DNA of 64,000 nucleotides. It comes from Acholeplasmatales bacterium. GTDB lineage: Bacteria > Bacillota_I > Bacilli_A > Acholeplasmatales > JAEDCM01. A program made the translations under genes and the position numbers. Below the pieces are notes generated by a model, which was given only the letters and a program-made list of their open reading frames with translations, had not been told where the DNA came from and made no database searches. The DNA lies in assembly GCA_017961685.1 (NCBI GenBank), contig JAGCWW010000040.1:1-64000 (forward strand), given 5' to 3'. This document shows positions 35,613-44,984 of this stretch, in pieces. How positions within the stretch are numbered: the stretch's first letter is position 1; each line of letters opens with the position of its first letter.

Positions 35613-36044
35613 TTATTCAACAGCAACAAGTCTTACGCTTGCTACAATTGGTATTTCATCAATTTTATCCAATAATTCCTTTAAACTTATTTCCATTTGT
35701 AAAATGTCTACTGTTGTTGTTATGTAGGCATAGTTATGGATTGGTGTATCTTGATGTATTGTAACAATATTACCACTGTTTTTCGCAATACAATCTAAAA
35801 CCTGTGATAAGCTACCAGGATTATTATCAACCTTTACTGAAAGAATTATCTTCTTTCCATAATAATTACTTGGGCTATATACATAGTCTTTGTATTTGTA
35901 GAAGGTACTTCTACTAATATTCATTTTTTTACATGCATCACTTACGCTTATTTTTTCAATTTCAATAAGCTCTTTAGCCATGACAACTTCTTCATAGCTA
36001 TCAGGTAATACACTTTTATGCACTATTAGATAATCATTCTTCAT
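35613..36044 (-). CDS. ACT domain protein (UPF0735/PheB-like)
   Basis: A 60-residue N-terminal part contains a helix-turn-helix-like stretch (ISVSDACKKMNISRSTFYKY, about residues 32-51). It is followed by an ACT domain (about 65-143: LSVKVDNNPGSLSQVLDCIA). ACT domains bind amino acids. Placed between thrB and asd, it probably senses an aspartate-family amino acid, as transcription factor or enzyme regulator. ATG at 36044 is preferred (AGGTG upstream) over GTG at 36053. It overlaps thrB by 11 bases. Confidence 0.85.
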   Translation of the reverse strand: MKNDYLIVHKSVLPDSYEEVVMAKELIEIEKISVSDACKKMNISRSTFYKYKDYVYSPSNYYGKKIILSVKVDNNPGSLSQVLDCIAKNSGNIVTIHQDTPIHNYAYITTTVDILQMEISLKELLDKIDEIPIVASVRLVAVE

Positions 36045-36891
36045 ATATAGCACCTACTGTATCATTTTTAAGTTCTATTAAATTCCAACCTAAAGATTTA
36101 AGTACTGTATAATCAACTGGATTTGTATGAATAATAATCATTGTTGAACCACTACCACTTAAGAATACAGGTAGTTCATTGTCCTTGGCAAATTCTTTCA
36201 CAATGCTTGCTCCTGGAATTTGTGGTATACGATAAGGTTCATGCATTTTATCAGATAAAATGTCTTTAATTAGCTTAATATTTCCACTTAAGAAAGCATA
36301 AGGAAGATTAACTAATCTTGATGTGTTATAAATGATATCCTCATAAGATAATTCATGAGGTAATCTTCTTCTTGATTCCTTTGTGCTTATTTTTAGTGGT
36401 GGAATACAAGCTAAGAATTTTAAATCCTTATTAATTTCATACTTAATAGTTTTAACAATGTTTGTATCTGTTAAATAGCTTGCCGTTAGCCCACCGTATA
36501 AAGCCGGTGTAACATTATCTGGGAATCCTTCAAGATATGATGCTACTTGAAGCATTTCTTCTTTACTTAATTTATCATTCATAAGTTTATTTGCTGCCAT
36601 TACACCACATACAACACATGTTGCACTACTACCAAGTCCTCTAGTGTTTGGAACATCTGTCTTTAGAACTTTTATTTTGGCTTTTATTTCTTTATTATTT
36701 GCATATTCATATGTTTTTTTCATTGATATACAAATAAGATTATTCTCATTAGCGTATTTCTCATCAAAACCTATAAATTCCCATTTATCACTTTCATCAA
36801 TTTCAAATTCGTTATATAAATTTAAAGCTAAACCTAAAACATCAAAGCCAGGCCCTACATTAGCACTTGTTGCGGGTACTTTTATTTTCGT
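36034..36891 (-). CDS. thrB: homoserine kinase, apparently starting at ACG
   Basis: GHMP kinase that phosphorylates homoserine. The reading frame holds the full N-terminal motif KIKVPATSANVGPGFDVLGL and the ATP-binding GLGSSATCVVCG, so the true gene is about 285 residues, as in the family. No ATG, GTG or TTG exists in frame upstream of the Met at 36723. The frame is open back to a TAA inside thrC, and an ACG at 36889-36891 sits exactly where MKIKVPATSAN would begin, 9 bases after AGAGGA. It overlaps thrC by 10 bases and ends in TGA. Non-canonical start, recent mutation and sequence error are all possible. Confidence 0.85.
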   Translation of the reverse strand, partial: TKIKVPATSANVGPGFDVLGLALNLYNEFEIDESDKWEFIGFDEKYANENNLICISMKKTYEYANNKEIKAKIKVLKTDVPNTRGLGSSATCVVCGVMAANKLMNDKLSKEEMLQVASYLEGFPDNVTPALYGGLTASYLTDTNIVKTIKYEINKDLKFLACIPPLKISTKESRRRLPHELSYEDIIYNTSRLVNLPYAFLSGNIKLIKDILSDKMHEPYRIPQIPGASIVKEFAKDNELPVFLSGSGSTMIIIHTNPVDYTVLKSLGWNLIELKNDTVGAIYEE

Positions 36892-38309
36892 AAAAGATTT
36901 TCCTCTAAGTACTTATGAGCTCCCTCTAATGTTTCAGGATGGTTAGTTCTTATATTCTTTCTAATTGAAGTGATGACTTCAGGAATTTTTGTGTTACTCT
37001 TTTTGCTTACCATATCAATTAAATCAAATTCATCTAAGCTACTATCTAAATCTAGTGCTGATGAAATACTCTTGATAAATTTATATGGGCTTGCAGTTGA
37101 TAAAATAACTGTTGGAGTTAAATCATTTGTTGCTTTTACATATTTTTCATACACACTACTAGCTACAGCAGTATGTGGATCAATTAAATATTTATTCTCT
37201 TTGAATTCTCTTTTGATTTTATCAAGTGCTTCACTATCACTTGCATAATCAGCATAGAATTCATCATAGGATTCATCAACCTTAAATACTCCAGTAGTCT
37301 TTAAATCATCCATATACTTCTTAACTTTATTTTCATCTTTAGCCTTGAAATATAATAATCTTTCTAGGTTAGATGAAATTAAAATATCCATAGATGGAGA
37401 AATTGTTTTTAAGAATTCTCTTTTTCTATCATATACCTTAGTATTGAAGAAATCAGTTAAAACCTTATTAATATTAGATGCACAAATTAATTTATTAATT
37501 GGTAGTCCCATTTCTTTAGCGTAATATCCAGCAAGGATATCTCCAAAGTTTCCTGTTGGAACTGTGAAGTTAATTTTATCACCTAATTTAATTGTCTTAT
37601 CACTAACTAATTTATAGTAAGCATAGAAATAATATACTACTTGAGGAACTAATCTACCAACGTTAATTGAGTTAGCACTTGAAAGTCCCTTAAAATCTTC
37701 ACTAAATACTTTTTTAACAAATGTTTGACAATCATCAAAGTTTCCTTTAATTGCAAATGTCTTTGCGCTATTTGATTCAAAAGATAACATTTGTTGTTCT
37801 TGTATTTTAGATACTCCACCATTAGGGTAGAATACGATAATATCAATTCCATTAACACTACTAAAACCACTTAAAGCAGCACTACCAGTGTCTCCACTAG
37901 TTGCTGTTAGGATAGTCGTTTTTTCAGTAACGTTATTTTTCTTTTTAGCAACTTCTAATAAATATGGAAGAATCGTTAGGGCAACATCCTTAAACGCAAG
38001 TGTTGGTCCATGATATAATTCAAGATAATGATAGTTATTAATTTTTTTTACATCAACAACTTCTTTAGTCTCAAACTTTTTGTCATAAGACATGCTTAAG
38101 CAGTAATCTAATTCACTATCTGTATAATCAGGTAATAAATTCTTTAAAATTACTTTAGCAATTTCTTTATAAGTCTTACCATGTAAGCTCTTATAATCGA
38201 TTTTTGGTATTTCATTTATAATGTATAATCCGCCATCATCACTAATACCTTCAATGATAGCTTTTGATGCAGTTATGTTTTTCTTACATCTTGTAGATGA
38301 ATAGTACAT
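36882..38309 (-). CDS. thrC: threonine synthase
   Basis: PLP enzyme converting O-phosphohomoserine to threonine. The PLP lysine is in GPTLAFKDVALTILP (about residues 98-112), and TATSGDTGSAALSGF and PTGNFGDILAGYYAKEMGLP are further motifs. About 475 residues, the long form. ATG at 38309 is chosen (GAGGTG 6 bases upstream) over GTG at 38318. It is the first gene of thrC-thrB-ACT-asd-degV. Confidence 0.95.
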   Translation of the reverse strand: MYYSSTRCKKNITASKAIIEGISDDGGLYIINEIPKIDYKSLHGKTYKEIAKVILKNLLPDYTDSELDYCLSMSYDKKFETKEVVDVKKINNYHYLELYHGPTLAFKDVALTILPYLLEVAKKKNNVTEKTTILTATSGDTGSAALSGFSSVNGIDIIVFYPNGGVSKIQEQQMLSFESNSAKTFAIKGNFDDCQTFVKKVFSEDFKGLSSANSINVGRLVPQVVYYFYAYYKLVSDKTIKLGDKINFTVPTGNFGDILAGYYAKEMGLPINKLICASNINKVLTDFFNTKVYDRKREFLKTISPSMDILISSNLERLLYFKAKDENKVKKYMDDLKTTGVFKVDESYDEFYADYASDSEALDKIKREFKENKYLIDPHTAVASSVYEKYVKATNDLTPTVILSTASPYKFIKSISSALDLDSSLDEFDLIDMVSKKSNTKIPEVITSIRKNIRTNHPETLEGAHKYLEENLLRK

Positions 38310-38337
38310 AATGCCCACCTCACTTCCATTATTTATA

Positions 38338-38366
38338 ATTATATTATATATAATTACTTAACGCAA
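38338..38366 (-). promoter_or_regulatory. promoter of the threonine operon
   Basis: -35 TTGCGT at 38361-38366, a 17-base spacer, -10 TATAAT at 38338-38343 on the minus strand. An overlapping second TATAAT lies 5 bases upstream of this -10. Confidence 0.6.
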
Positions 38367-38381
38367 CAAAAATGTTATTTA

Positions 38382-38395
38382 TGAAAACATTTTCA
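38382..38395. promoter_or_regulatory. cre-like palindrome upstream of thrC
   Basis: TGAAAACATTTTCA differs from the consensus cre palindrome TGAAAACGTTTTCA at one central base. It lies 15 bases upstream of the thrC -35 box and near the terminator of the neighbouring gene. Confidence 0.35.
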
Positions 38396-38403
38396 AAAAA
38401 ATA

Positions 38404-38423
38404 AACGGCTATTTAAAGCCGTT
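38404..38423 (-). terminator. Rho-independent terminator after the small membrane gene
   Basis: AACGGCT/AGCCGTT stem with a 6-base loop, followed by TATTTTTTTG on the minus strand. It closes the nusB-to-recN run. Confidence 0.85.
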
Positions 38424-38431
38424 ATTTTATC

Positions 38432-38743
38432 TTATGTTAAGCTCATTATTATGCAGAAAACACCAAAAGTAGTTACTAAAATGCCTGCAACAACACATAA
38501 CTTCCAAGTTACTGTACTATCATAATCTAGATCAACTCTTCTATCCATTCTTTTAATTACGATACCCAAAGTCATTAGGAATAATCCTGCGGCTATCGCA
38601 ATAATAGCACATAAAATAGAACTTATATCTCCACCTTGTACGGTAAAGCATACAATGTATGCGATGATTAAGACTAATAAGCAAATTGTGATAATTAATC
38701 TAGGAAGTCTAAATTCTTTTTCAACATCTCTTATCTTTTTCAT
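38432..38743 (-). CDS. small membrane protein, unknown function
   Basis: 103 residues with three predicted helices (about residues 15-35, 40-62 and 80-102) and a short charged loop (KRMDRRVDLDYD) between the second and third. No family recognised. Its ATG overlaps the stop of the kinase-like gene (ATGA), so the two are co-translated. Confidence 0.7.
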   Translation of the reverse strand: MKKIRDVEKEFRLPRLIITICLLVLIIAYIVCFTVQGGDISSILCAIIAIAAGLFLMTLGIVIKRMDRRVDLDYDSTVTWKLCVVAGILVTTFGVFCIIMSLT

Positions 38744-39321
38744 AGTGATTCAACATACTTAACTATTACTTCTACACACTTTTCAACACCAATTCTACTA
38801 TTTAATGTTAAATCATAGTTTGAAGCTTCGCCCCATTTTCTATTAGTGTAGTAGTTATAATATTCCCTTCTTTTCTTATCAACCTTTTTGATAGCCTTTA
38901 ATGCTTTATTACTATCAAACTTATAGAATTCAGTTGCACGTTTAATTCTTTCTTCAATAGGTGCAGTGATAAAGATACTTACAACATTATCTCTATCTTC
39001 TAGAATATAGTCTGCACATCTACCAACGATAACACATGCGCCTTTATTCGCAATATCTCTAATCGCATCAAATTGAGCTAAGAATACTTGTTCATTAATT
39101 GATAAGCCATTTGATTGGAATACCGAATACATCATACTATTAGGTACTTCATCATTGTTTTCAATTACATCAACATTGATATCACTTTTCTTAATTGATT
39201 CAGTTAAGATTTCTTTATCATAACATGGAATATTTAATTTTTCAGCTAGTAGTTTTCCAATGAATCTTCCTCCACTACCATATTGTCTACCAATACAAAT
39301 AATTAAATCTTTCATATTCAT
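38740..39321 (-). CDS. cytidylate kinase-like P-loop protein
   Basis: ICIGRQYGSGGRFIGKLLAE at the start is a P-loop variant typical of the cytidylate-kinase-like family (AAA_26). IVGRCADYIL (about residues 99-108) and FITAPIEERIKRA (about 116-128) are shared with nucleotide kinases. Length 193. True CMP kinase activity is not assured, since many members of this family have unknown substrates. Confidence 0.8.
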   Translation of the reverse strand: MNMKDLIICIGRQYGSGGRFIGKLLAEKLNIPCYDKEILTESIKKSDINVDVIENNDEVPNSMMYSVFQSNGLSINEQVFLAQFDAIRDIANKGACVIVGRCADYILEDRDNVVSIFITAPIEERIKRATEFYKFDSNKALKAIKKVDKKRREYYNYYTNRKWGEASNYDLTLNSRIGVEKCVEVIVKYVESL

Positions 39322-39341
39322 ACCTCCTATAAATCTCTATT

Positions 39342-41000
39342 TTAAGCCTTTAATAATTCTTTAGCACTATTTATTGAAGCTTCTGTAAGCTTAGTACCAC
39401 TAATCATTATTGCTATTTGCTTTACTCTTTCATTATAATCCAATTTATCTACTTTTGTAAATGTTCTACCATCTTTTTCGTATTTAGAAATATATAATTG
39501 ATTATCAGCTATACTTGCTACATGTGGTAAATGTGTAATACATAATACTTGTGTTGATTTAGATATTTCTTTAATCTTTTCTGCGATATGACTTGCAGTA
39601 ACTCCACTAATACCTGAATCAATTTCATCAAATACCATTAAGCTTAAATGTTGTTTTGATGCTAAAAGTGATTTTAATCCTAACATTATTCTAGATAATT
39701 CTCCACCACTAGCAACTTTATGTAATGGTTTAACTGGTTCACCCTTATTTAGACTAATTAAGAAATCTACATCACTTATACCAGAATCTAGGAATTCCGC
39801 ATTAGTCATGTCTTTGATATTACGTATAGTAAATTTAACTTCAAAATTTATATTCTCTAAATCAAGTTCCTTACATACCTTAATTAATTCACTACTTAAT
39901 TCTTTACCTGTTTTTTCTCTTAAATCTTCTAATTTTTTAGAACTAATTAATAATTTATCATAGTTCTTCTTTAAATCATTTAGACAATCTTTAACATATT
40001 CATCATAATTTTCACATTTATCAATTTCTTTTTTCATTTTAGAAATATGATTAATTAAATCATTAATTTCCATCTTATATTTTTTAGATACTCTTTTTAA
40101 TTCTTGTTCACGTTCAATTAGTGAATCTAAATATTCTTTAGAAAAGTCCATTTTATTTAAACTTTTCTTTAATTCTGATTTAATATCATCAATTGTATAA
40201 TAAGCACTTTCTAAGTCAGTTGAATATTTATTATAAGTCTCATCATAATCTTTGATTTTATTTAGAGAGTTAAAACTATCATAAATATCATCAATTGAAT
40301 CTAGTTTTTCTAATGCTTCATTTAAGTTATTAAAGATACGATCATAATTAGATAAAACATTTATTTCTTTACTAATGTTTTCTAACTCATTTTCTTTTAA
40401 ATCTAGTTTACTTAATTCATCATATTGAAACTTAAGTAAATCTAATTTTTCATATACTTCTTCATTCTTATTTAGGGCATCTTTATATTCTTTTAGGGAC
40501 GCTCTATAATCAACTAAATCTAAAGTATATTCATTAAAATAATCTTGTATTTTAGTATCACTAAACATATCAATGATATTTAAATAATTATCTGGATTAA
40601 CTAACTTTAAAGTATCATTTTGCACATGAATATCCGCTAAGAATGAAGCTATCTCTTTTAATTGATTAAGGCTTACTTGCGCGTTATTTACCATTATAGT
40701 ACTACGCTTAGATACTTCACGCTTAATAACTAAACTTCCGTTTTTTTCGATACCATATTTATCTAGTAATTCATCTATTTTTTTGTTTTTATAATCAAAA
40801 TATCCTTCAATTATAGCCTTAGTTTCACCGTATCTAATCATATCAGAATCAGCACGTGCACCAAGTAACAAACTAATACAATCAATGATTAATGATTTAC
40901 CCGCGCCAGTTTGACCTGTAAGACTTGTCATTGAATCATCAAATTCAACTGTAATGTCATCTATAATTGCGAAATTTGAAACATGTAATTTTTTTATCAC
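39342..41000 (-). CDS. recN: DNA repair protein RecN
   Basis: SMC-like ATPase recruited to double-strand breaks. Walker A is in LTGQTGAGKSLIIDCISLLL (about residues 28-47), long coiled coils occupy about 150-360, and the ABC signature SGGELSRIMLGLKSLL and Walker B SLMVFDEIDSGISG follow. GTG at 41000 is the likely start, with GGAG 9 bases upstream, one base after the tlyA stop. About 552 residues, normal. Confidence 0.95.
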   Translation of the reverse strand: MIKKLHVSNFAIIDDITVEFDDSMTSLTGQTGAGKSLIIDCISLLLGARADSDMIRYGETKAIIEGYFDYKNKKIDELLDKYGIEKNGSLVIKREVSKRSTIMVNNAQVSLNQLKEIASFLADIHVQNDTLKLVNPDNYLNIIDMFSDTKIQDYFNEYTLDLVDYRASLKEYKDALNKNEEVYEKLDLLKFQYDELSKLDLKENELENISKEINVLSNYDRIFNNLNEALEKLDSIDDIYDSFNSLNKIKDYDETYNKYSTDLESAYYTIDDIKSELKKSLNKMDFSKEYLDSLIEREQELKRVSKKYKMEINDLINHISKMKKEIDKCENYDEYVKDCLNDLKKNYDKLLISSKKLEDLREKTGKELSSELIKVCKELDLENINFEVKFTIRNIKDMTNAEFLDSGISDVDFLISLNKGEPVKPLHKVASGGELSRIMLGLKSLLASKQHLSLMVFDEIDSGISGVTASHIAEKIKEISKSTQVLCITHLPHVASIADNQLYISKYEKDGRTFTKVDKLDYNERVKQIAIMISGTKLTEASINSAKELLKA

Positions 41001-41001
41001 A

Positions 41002-41763
41002 TTAATCAACTCCAAAAGCTTTTTTAACAGTCAAATACAAATCTATATTACTATTTGACTCTCTTTTAACATAAGCTAAATATTCAATATTGCCACTCTT
41101 ACCCTTTATAGGAGATGGTGTAATTTTATGAATCTTATAGCCAAGACTATTAATATAACTATTAATGTCCTTTAATATTTCATAGTGCTTACTTCTATCT
41201 TTTAAAACACCATTTTTATTTAAGAATTTCATTTCAACTTCAAATTGTGGTTTTATTAAAATAATTATATCTTTAGCATCTAATTCATTTAAATGTTCTA
41301 AGATTTTTTTAATTGATATAAATGATACATCACTTACATAGTAATCTATATCTAAATCAAAGGCCTCTATATCTAAGAAGTTAGTTTGTTCCATGGAGAT
41401 GACTTTATCGTTAGTTAAAAGTCTTGGATCTAATTGGTCAGTACCAATATCAATTGCATAAACTAACTTAGCTCCATTTTGTAAAGAGCAATCTGTAAAA
41501 CCACCAGTTGATGAACCAATATCAACTATTACTTTATCTTTAAAATCAAGATAAAAACTATTAATTGCACATTCTAATTTGTATCCACCCCTTGATACAA
41601 ATTTAAGAGGTTCGCTTACTTCTATTAATCCTTTTGTATAATCAAAACTTGGCTTAGTTACGACTTTTCCATCAACCTTAACTAATCCATTATCAATAGC
41701 AAGTTTCGCAAGCTCTCTTGATTTATAATAACCATTATCTACTAAATATAAATCAATGCGCAT
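41002..41763 (-). CDS. tlyA: TlyA family rRNA 2'-O-methyltransferase
   Basis: An N-terminal S4 RNA-binding domain (about residues 1-60) precedes a FtsJ-like methyltransferase with the SAM motif VDIGSSTGGFTDCSLQNGA (about 80-98) and later VSDVSFISIKKIL. Length 253. Relatives methylate rRNA; hemolysin annotations of this family are historical. It overlaps dxs by 11 bases and abuts recN, as in Bacillus (yqxC), but argR between them is missing. Confidence 0.92.
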   Translation of the reverse strand: MRIDLYLVDNGYYKSRELAKLAIDNGLVKVDGKVVTKPSFDYTKGLIEVSEPLKFVSRGGYKLECAINSFYLDFKDKVIVDIGSSTGGFTDCSLQNGAKLVYAIDIGTDQLDPRLLTNDKVISMEQTNFLDIEAFDLDIDYYVSDVSFISIKKILEHLNELDAKDIIILIKPQFEVEMKFLNKNGVLKDRSKHYEILKDINSYINSLGYKIHKITPSPIKGKSGNIEYLAYVKRESNSNIDLYLTVKKAFGVD

Positions 41764-43561
41764 TTTTTATCTCCTCAATAATACTATCTTTATCTAGTTT
41801 ATATAATTTATCTAAATCATCAAAGCTTCCACATGGGGCGTAAGTGTTTGAAATGTTTTTCTTAATAATCTTAATATCTTTACCTAATTTATCTTTAAAT
41901 AGAATAATGGAATTACCTAATGAGCCTTCATCAATTACATCTTCTATTACGATAATTTTTTTATTATTTTCCATTAAACTAGTTAAAGTTACTTCATCAA
42001 TTGGATTAATAGTTATTGCATTAACTAATGTAATGTTATAATCCCTTATAAATTCTTTAATGTTATTTAGAATTCTTCCATAAGAAATAATAACTATATC
42101 TTTTCCTTCTTTAACCTTAATCCAAGAATTAACTGGGACTAAGTTAAAGTTAGAATCAACATTTTCAAAGAATGTTTTAGCATATCTTATGCATACTAAA
42201 TTTTTTTGATTAAATGCATAATCTAATAAGCTATACGCTTCATCTTTATTTGATGGAGCAACTATAGTTACATTAGGTATTGTTTTTAAATAAGCTAAAT
42301 CATAAATACCTTGATGAGTTTCACCATCATTTGGATTTAATCCCGCTCTATCTATACCAATAACTATGTTTGTATTATGACGTGAAGCATCATGTAATAA
42401 CTGATCATATGCACGTTGTAAGAAAGTTGAATAAATTGGTAAGAATACTTTCTTATTATTTAGTGATGCACTTGTTGCCATAGTTATCGCATGTTCTTCT
42501 GTAATACCTACATCTATTAAATCATTTGGATAGTTCTTTTGGAAATCTTCCATTTTAGATCCATTAACCATTGCTGGAACGATTACTTTAATATCATATT
42601 TCTTTTTTAATTCAAGTATTGAATCACAAATAATCTTACTAAATAAAACTTTATTACAATCATTTTGAATAGCTTCATCTATCTTAAAGCTTGATACACC
42701 ATGATATATTCCATCCCTATTTTCTTCAGCATATTTATATCCTTTACCGTTTTTAGTAAGTATATGAATAATACTTGGTTTTTTGCTAGATTTAGCGATT
42801 TTTATTGCTTTTCTTAGTTCTGTAAAATCATTACCATTAACTACTCCTATATAATTAAAGCCCATATATTCAAAGTAGTTTTTTCTGTTAAATAACATCT
42901 TAAAGAACTTTGAAATTAATCTATTAAACTTAATTAAAAATACTGGTAGAACTTTATAACCAAACTTCTTTAAGCCTTGACTTATTTTTCTACCTCTTAT
43001 TTTCTTGACTAATTCATGACATCCACCAGCATTTTCAACAATAGATGAATTATTATCATTTAGAATAACTATACCTTTATTAGTTTTAAGCTTTCCTAAA
43101 TAATTAAGGCCTTCAAATGCTTCTCCACCAGCTAATGCTCCATCACCAATAATAGATATGGCATAATTAGTATCATCATCTAATAAGTATCCAGATACTG
43201 CTGAAATAGATGTAGAGGCATGTCCTGTAGAAAATGAATCATAAACACTTTCTTTTACATCAGGGAATCCTGATAAGCCATTAAACTTTCTTAATTCATT
43301 AAACTTATCCGCTCTACCTGTAAGTATTTTATGAACATATGCTTGATGCCCTACATCAAATATAAATTTATCATTAGGTGAGTTAAACTCTTTATGTAAC
43401 ATAATAGTAAGCTCTACTATTCCTAGATTACTTGCTAAATGTCCTCCTGTTTTAGAAATGTTTAAAATCAAAAACTCGCGTATTTCTTTAGCGAGTAAAA
43501 CTAAGTCTTTAGTTTTTAAATCCTTTAAGAATGTAGGATCTTTGATTTTATTAATTTCCAT
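41753..43561 (-). CDS. dxs: 1-deoxy-D-xylulose-5-phosphate synthase
   Basis: First enzyme of the DXP pathway, TPP-dependent. The N-terminal His region TGGHLASNLGIVEL, the TPP motif IGDGALAGGEAFEGLNYLG (about residues 138-156) with NDNNSSI, and the second-domain DRAGLNPNDGETHQGIYDL (about 404-422) are present. Length 602, near normal. Its ATG overlaps the xseB stop codon (TAATG). Confidence 0.95.
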   Translation of the reverse strand: MEINKIKDPTFLKDLKTKDLVLLAKEIREFLILNISKTGGHLASNLGIVELTIMLHKEFNSPNDKFIFDVGHQAYVHKILTGRADKFNELRKFNGLSGFPDVKESVYDSFSTGHASTSISAVSGYLLDDDTNYAISIIGDGALAGGEAFEGLNYLGKLKTNKGIVILNDNNSSIVENAGGCHELVKKIRGRKISQGLKKFGYKVLPVFLIKFNRLISKFFKMLFNRKNYFEYMGFNYIGVVNGNDFTELRKAIKIAKSSKKPSIIHILTKNGKGYKYAEENRDGIYHGVSSFKIDEAIQNDCNKVLFSKIICDSILELKKKYDIKVIVPAMVNGSKMEDFQKNYPNDLIDVGITEEHAITMATSASLNNKKVFLPIYSTFLQRAYDQLLHDASRHNTNIVIGIDRAGLNPNDGETHQGIYDLAYLKTIPNVTIVAPSNKDEAYSLLDYAFNQKNLVCIRYAKTFFENVDSNFNLVPVNSWIKVKEGKDIVIISYGRILNNIKEFIRDYNITLVNAITINPIDEVTLTSLMENNKKIIVIEDVIDEGSLGNSIILFKDKLGKDIKIIKKNISNTYAPCGSFDDLDKLYKLDKDSIIEEIKNAH

Positions 43562-43731
43562 TATTCATCAACCTTTATAACTAATTCTGCCTTCTTTAAT
43601 GTTTCATAACAAGATTTAGATAATTCTAAAGCTTCATTATATTTTTTTATAGCTTCTTCTAATTTTATATCTTTATTTTCTAAATCTTTAACTATTTCTT
43701 CTAGCTTTTTTAAAGATTCTTCAAAATCCAT
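43561..43731 (-). CDS. xseB: exodeoxyribonuclease VII small subunit
   Basis: A 56-residue gene found by translating the gap between xseA and dxs: it begins MDFEESLKKLEEIVKDLENK and continues through KLEEAIKKYNEALEL. This is the short two-helix pattern of XseB. It starts 2 bases after the xseA stop and its TAA overlaps the dxs ATG. The size is slightly below the usual 60 to 80 residues. Confidence 0.93.
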   Translation of the reverse strand: MDFEESLKKLEEIVKDLENKDIKLEEAIKKYNEALELSKSCYETLKKAELVIKVDE

Positions 43732-43733
43732 AA

Positions 43734-44984
43734 TTATTCCACCTTTGCTTTTACGTTTCCATCTTTTAATCTAATATCGATTAAATCATCCTTTTTAACA
43801 TCATTAACTGATTTTATAATCTTATCGTTCTTACTTACAATTGAAAAACCTTTATCCATAATATTTAGTGGGTTTAAGTTTTTTAAACTGTAACTATATT
43901 TTTCAAATAAACTCTTTTTATATTCTAAGATTTGATTTATATTAATATCATTTTTCTCCATTAGATTATTTAATTGTAAAGACTTATTTTCAACAATTAA
44001 ATTCATGTTTTTATTTAAGTCTTTCACTAAAGTATTATACTTATCTAAGTATCTATCAAGTTTATTCTTTGGAGAATTAAATATAATATTCTTTTCTATT
44101 TCATTAAGCTTAGAAGCCTTATCTTCTAATATTCTTTTATAGTTATGTTTTAAAACAATTAGGTCTTGTTTTATTTGTTTATCTAAGTCAACTATATTAG
44201 GTGTTGCGGCTACAGCTGCGGCACTTGGTGTTTCTGCGCGAAGGTCAGCGACTAAATCGCAGATAGTATAATCTGTTTCATGACCTACAGCAGATATTAC
44301 AGGTATTTTAGAGTTATAAACGGCTAAAGCAACCGCTTTTTCATTAAATGCCCATAAATCTTCTAAGGATCCTCCACCACGTCCAACAATTAAAGTATCA
44401 ACTTCCATTTTAGAGTTGGCATACTCTATTTGCTTAACTAACTCTGGCACGGCATTTTCACCTTGTACACTTGATGGATATAATATAATTTCTACAAGTG
44501 GATATCTATTTTTAATGATATTTTTAATATCTTCAATAACCGCTCCACTTTTAGAAGTTACTACACCAATTTTCTTTGGGAACTTTTTTAATTCCCTTTT
44601 ATGTGCTGGATCAAAGTATCCCGCTAATCTTAATTCTTCTTTTAATTTTTCTAATTTTTCGTATAATTCACCAAGTCCATCTTCTTTAATACTATCAACA
44701 ATTATTTGATAATTACCATTTGGTTCATATACTCTAACTCTACCTATCGCAAGTACTTTCATACCACTAGATATTTTAAAGCTTACATTACTTCTAGCAA
44801 ATATGACAGCTTGAACTTGGCTAGATTCATCTTTTAAAGTGAAATAAGTATGTCCACTTGAATATGTCTTACAATTAGATACTTCACCTTTAATAAATAC
44901 TCTAAATAAATTAGTATCATTATCTATCAAATTTTTGATGTAACTATTTAAAGCCGAAACAGTTATAAACTTATCTTGAGGCAA
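43734..44984 (-). CDS. xseA: exodeoxyribonuclease VII large subunit
   Basis: Catalytic subunit of exonuclease VII, which degrades single-stranded DNA. N-terminal OB-fold (VFIKGEVSNCKTYSSGHTYF, about residues 24-43), then the catalytic core with GVVTSKSGAVIEDI, IVGRGGGSLEDLWAFNEKAV and SAVGHETDYTICDLVADLRA. The C-terminal half is coiled coil. Length 416. It overlaps nusB by 14 bases. Confidence 0.95.
   Translation of the reverse strand: MPQDKFITVSALNSYIKNLIDNDTNLFRVFIKGEVSNCKTYSSGHTYFTLKDESSQVQAVIFARSNVSFKISSGMKVLAIGRVRVYEPNGNYQIIVDSIKEDGLGELYEKLEKLKEELRLAGYFDPAHKRELKKFPKKIGVVTSKSGAVIEDIKNIIKNRYPLVEIILYPSSVQGENAVPELVKQIEYANSKMEVDTLIVGRGGGSLEDLWAFNEKAVALAVYNSKIPVISAVGHETDYTICDLVADLRAETPSAAAVAATPNIVDLDKQIKQDLIVLKHNYKRILEDKASKLNEIEKNIIFNSPKNKLDRYLDKYNTLVKDLNKNMNLIVENKSLQLNNLMEKNDININQILEYKKSLFEKYSYSLKNLNPLNIMDKGFSIVSKNDKIIKSVNDVKKDDLIDIRLKDGNVKAKVE

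Noticed and set aside
34644..36723. thrB as a truncated 229-residue gene starting at 36723
   Set aside because: The missing N-terminal motif is encoded in frame upstream with no stop codon, so the short version is a gene-calling artefact of the missing standard start codon.
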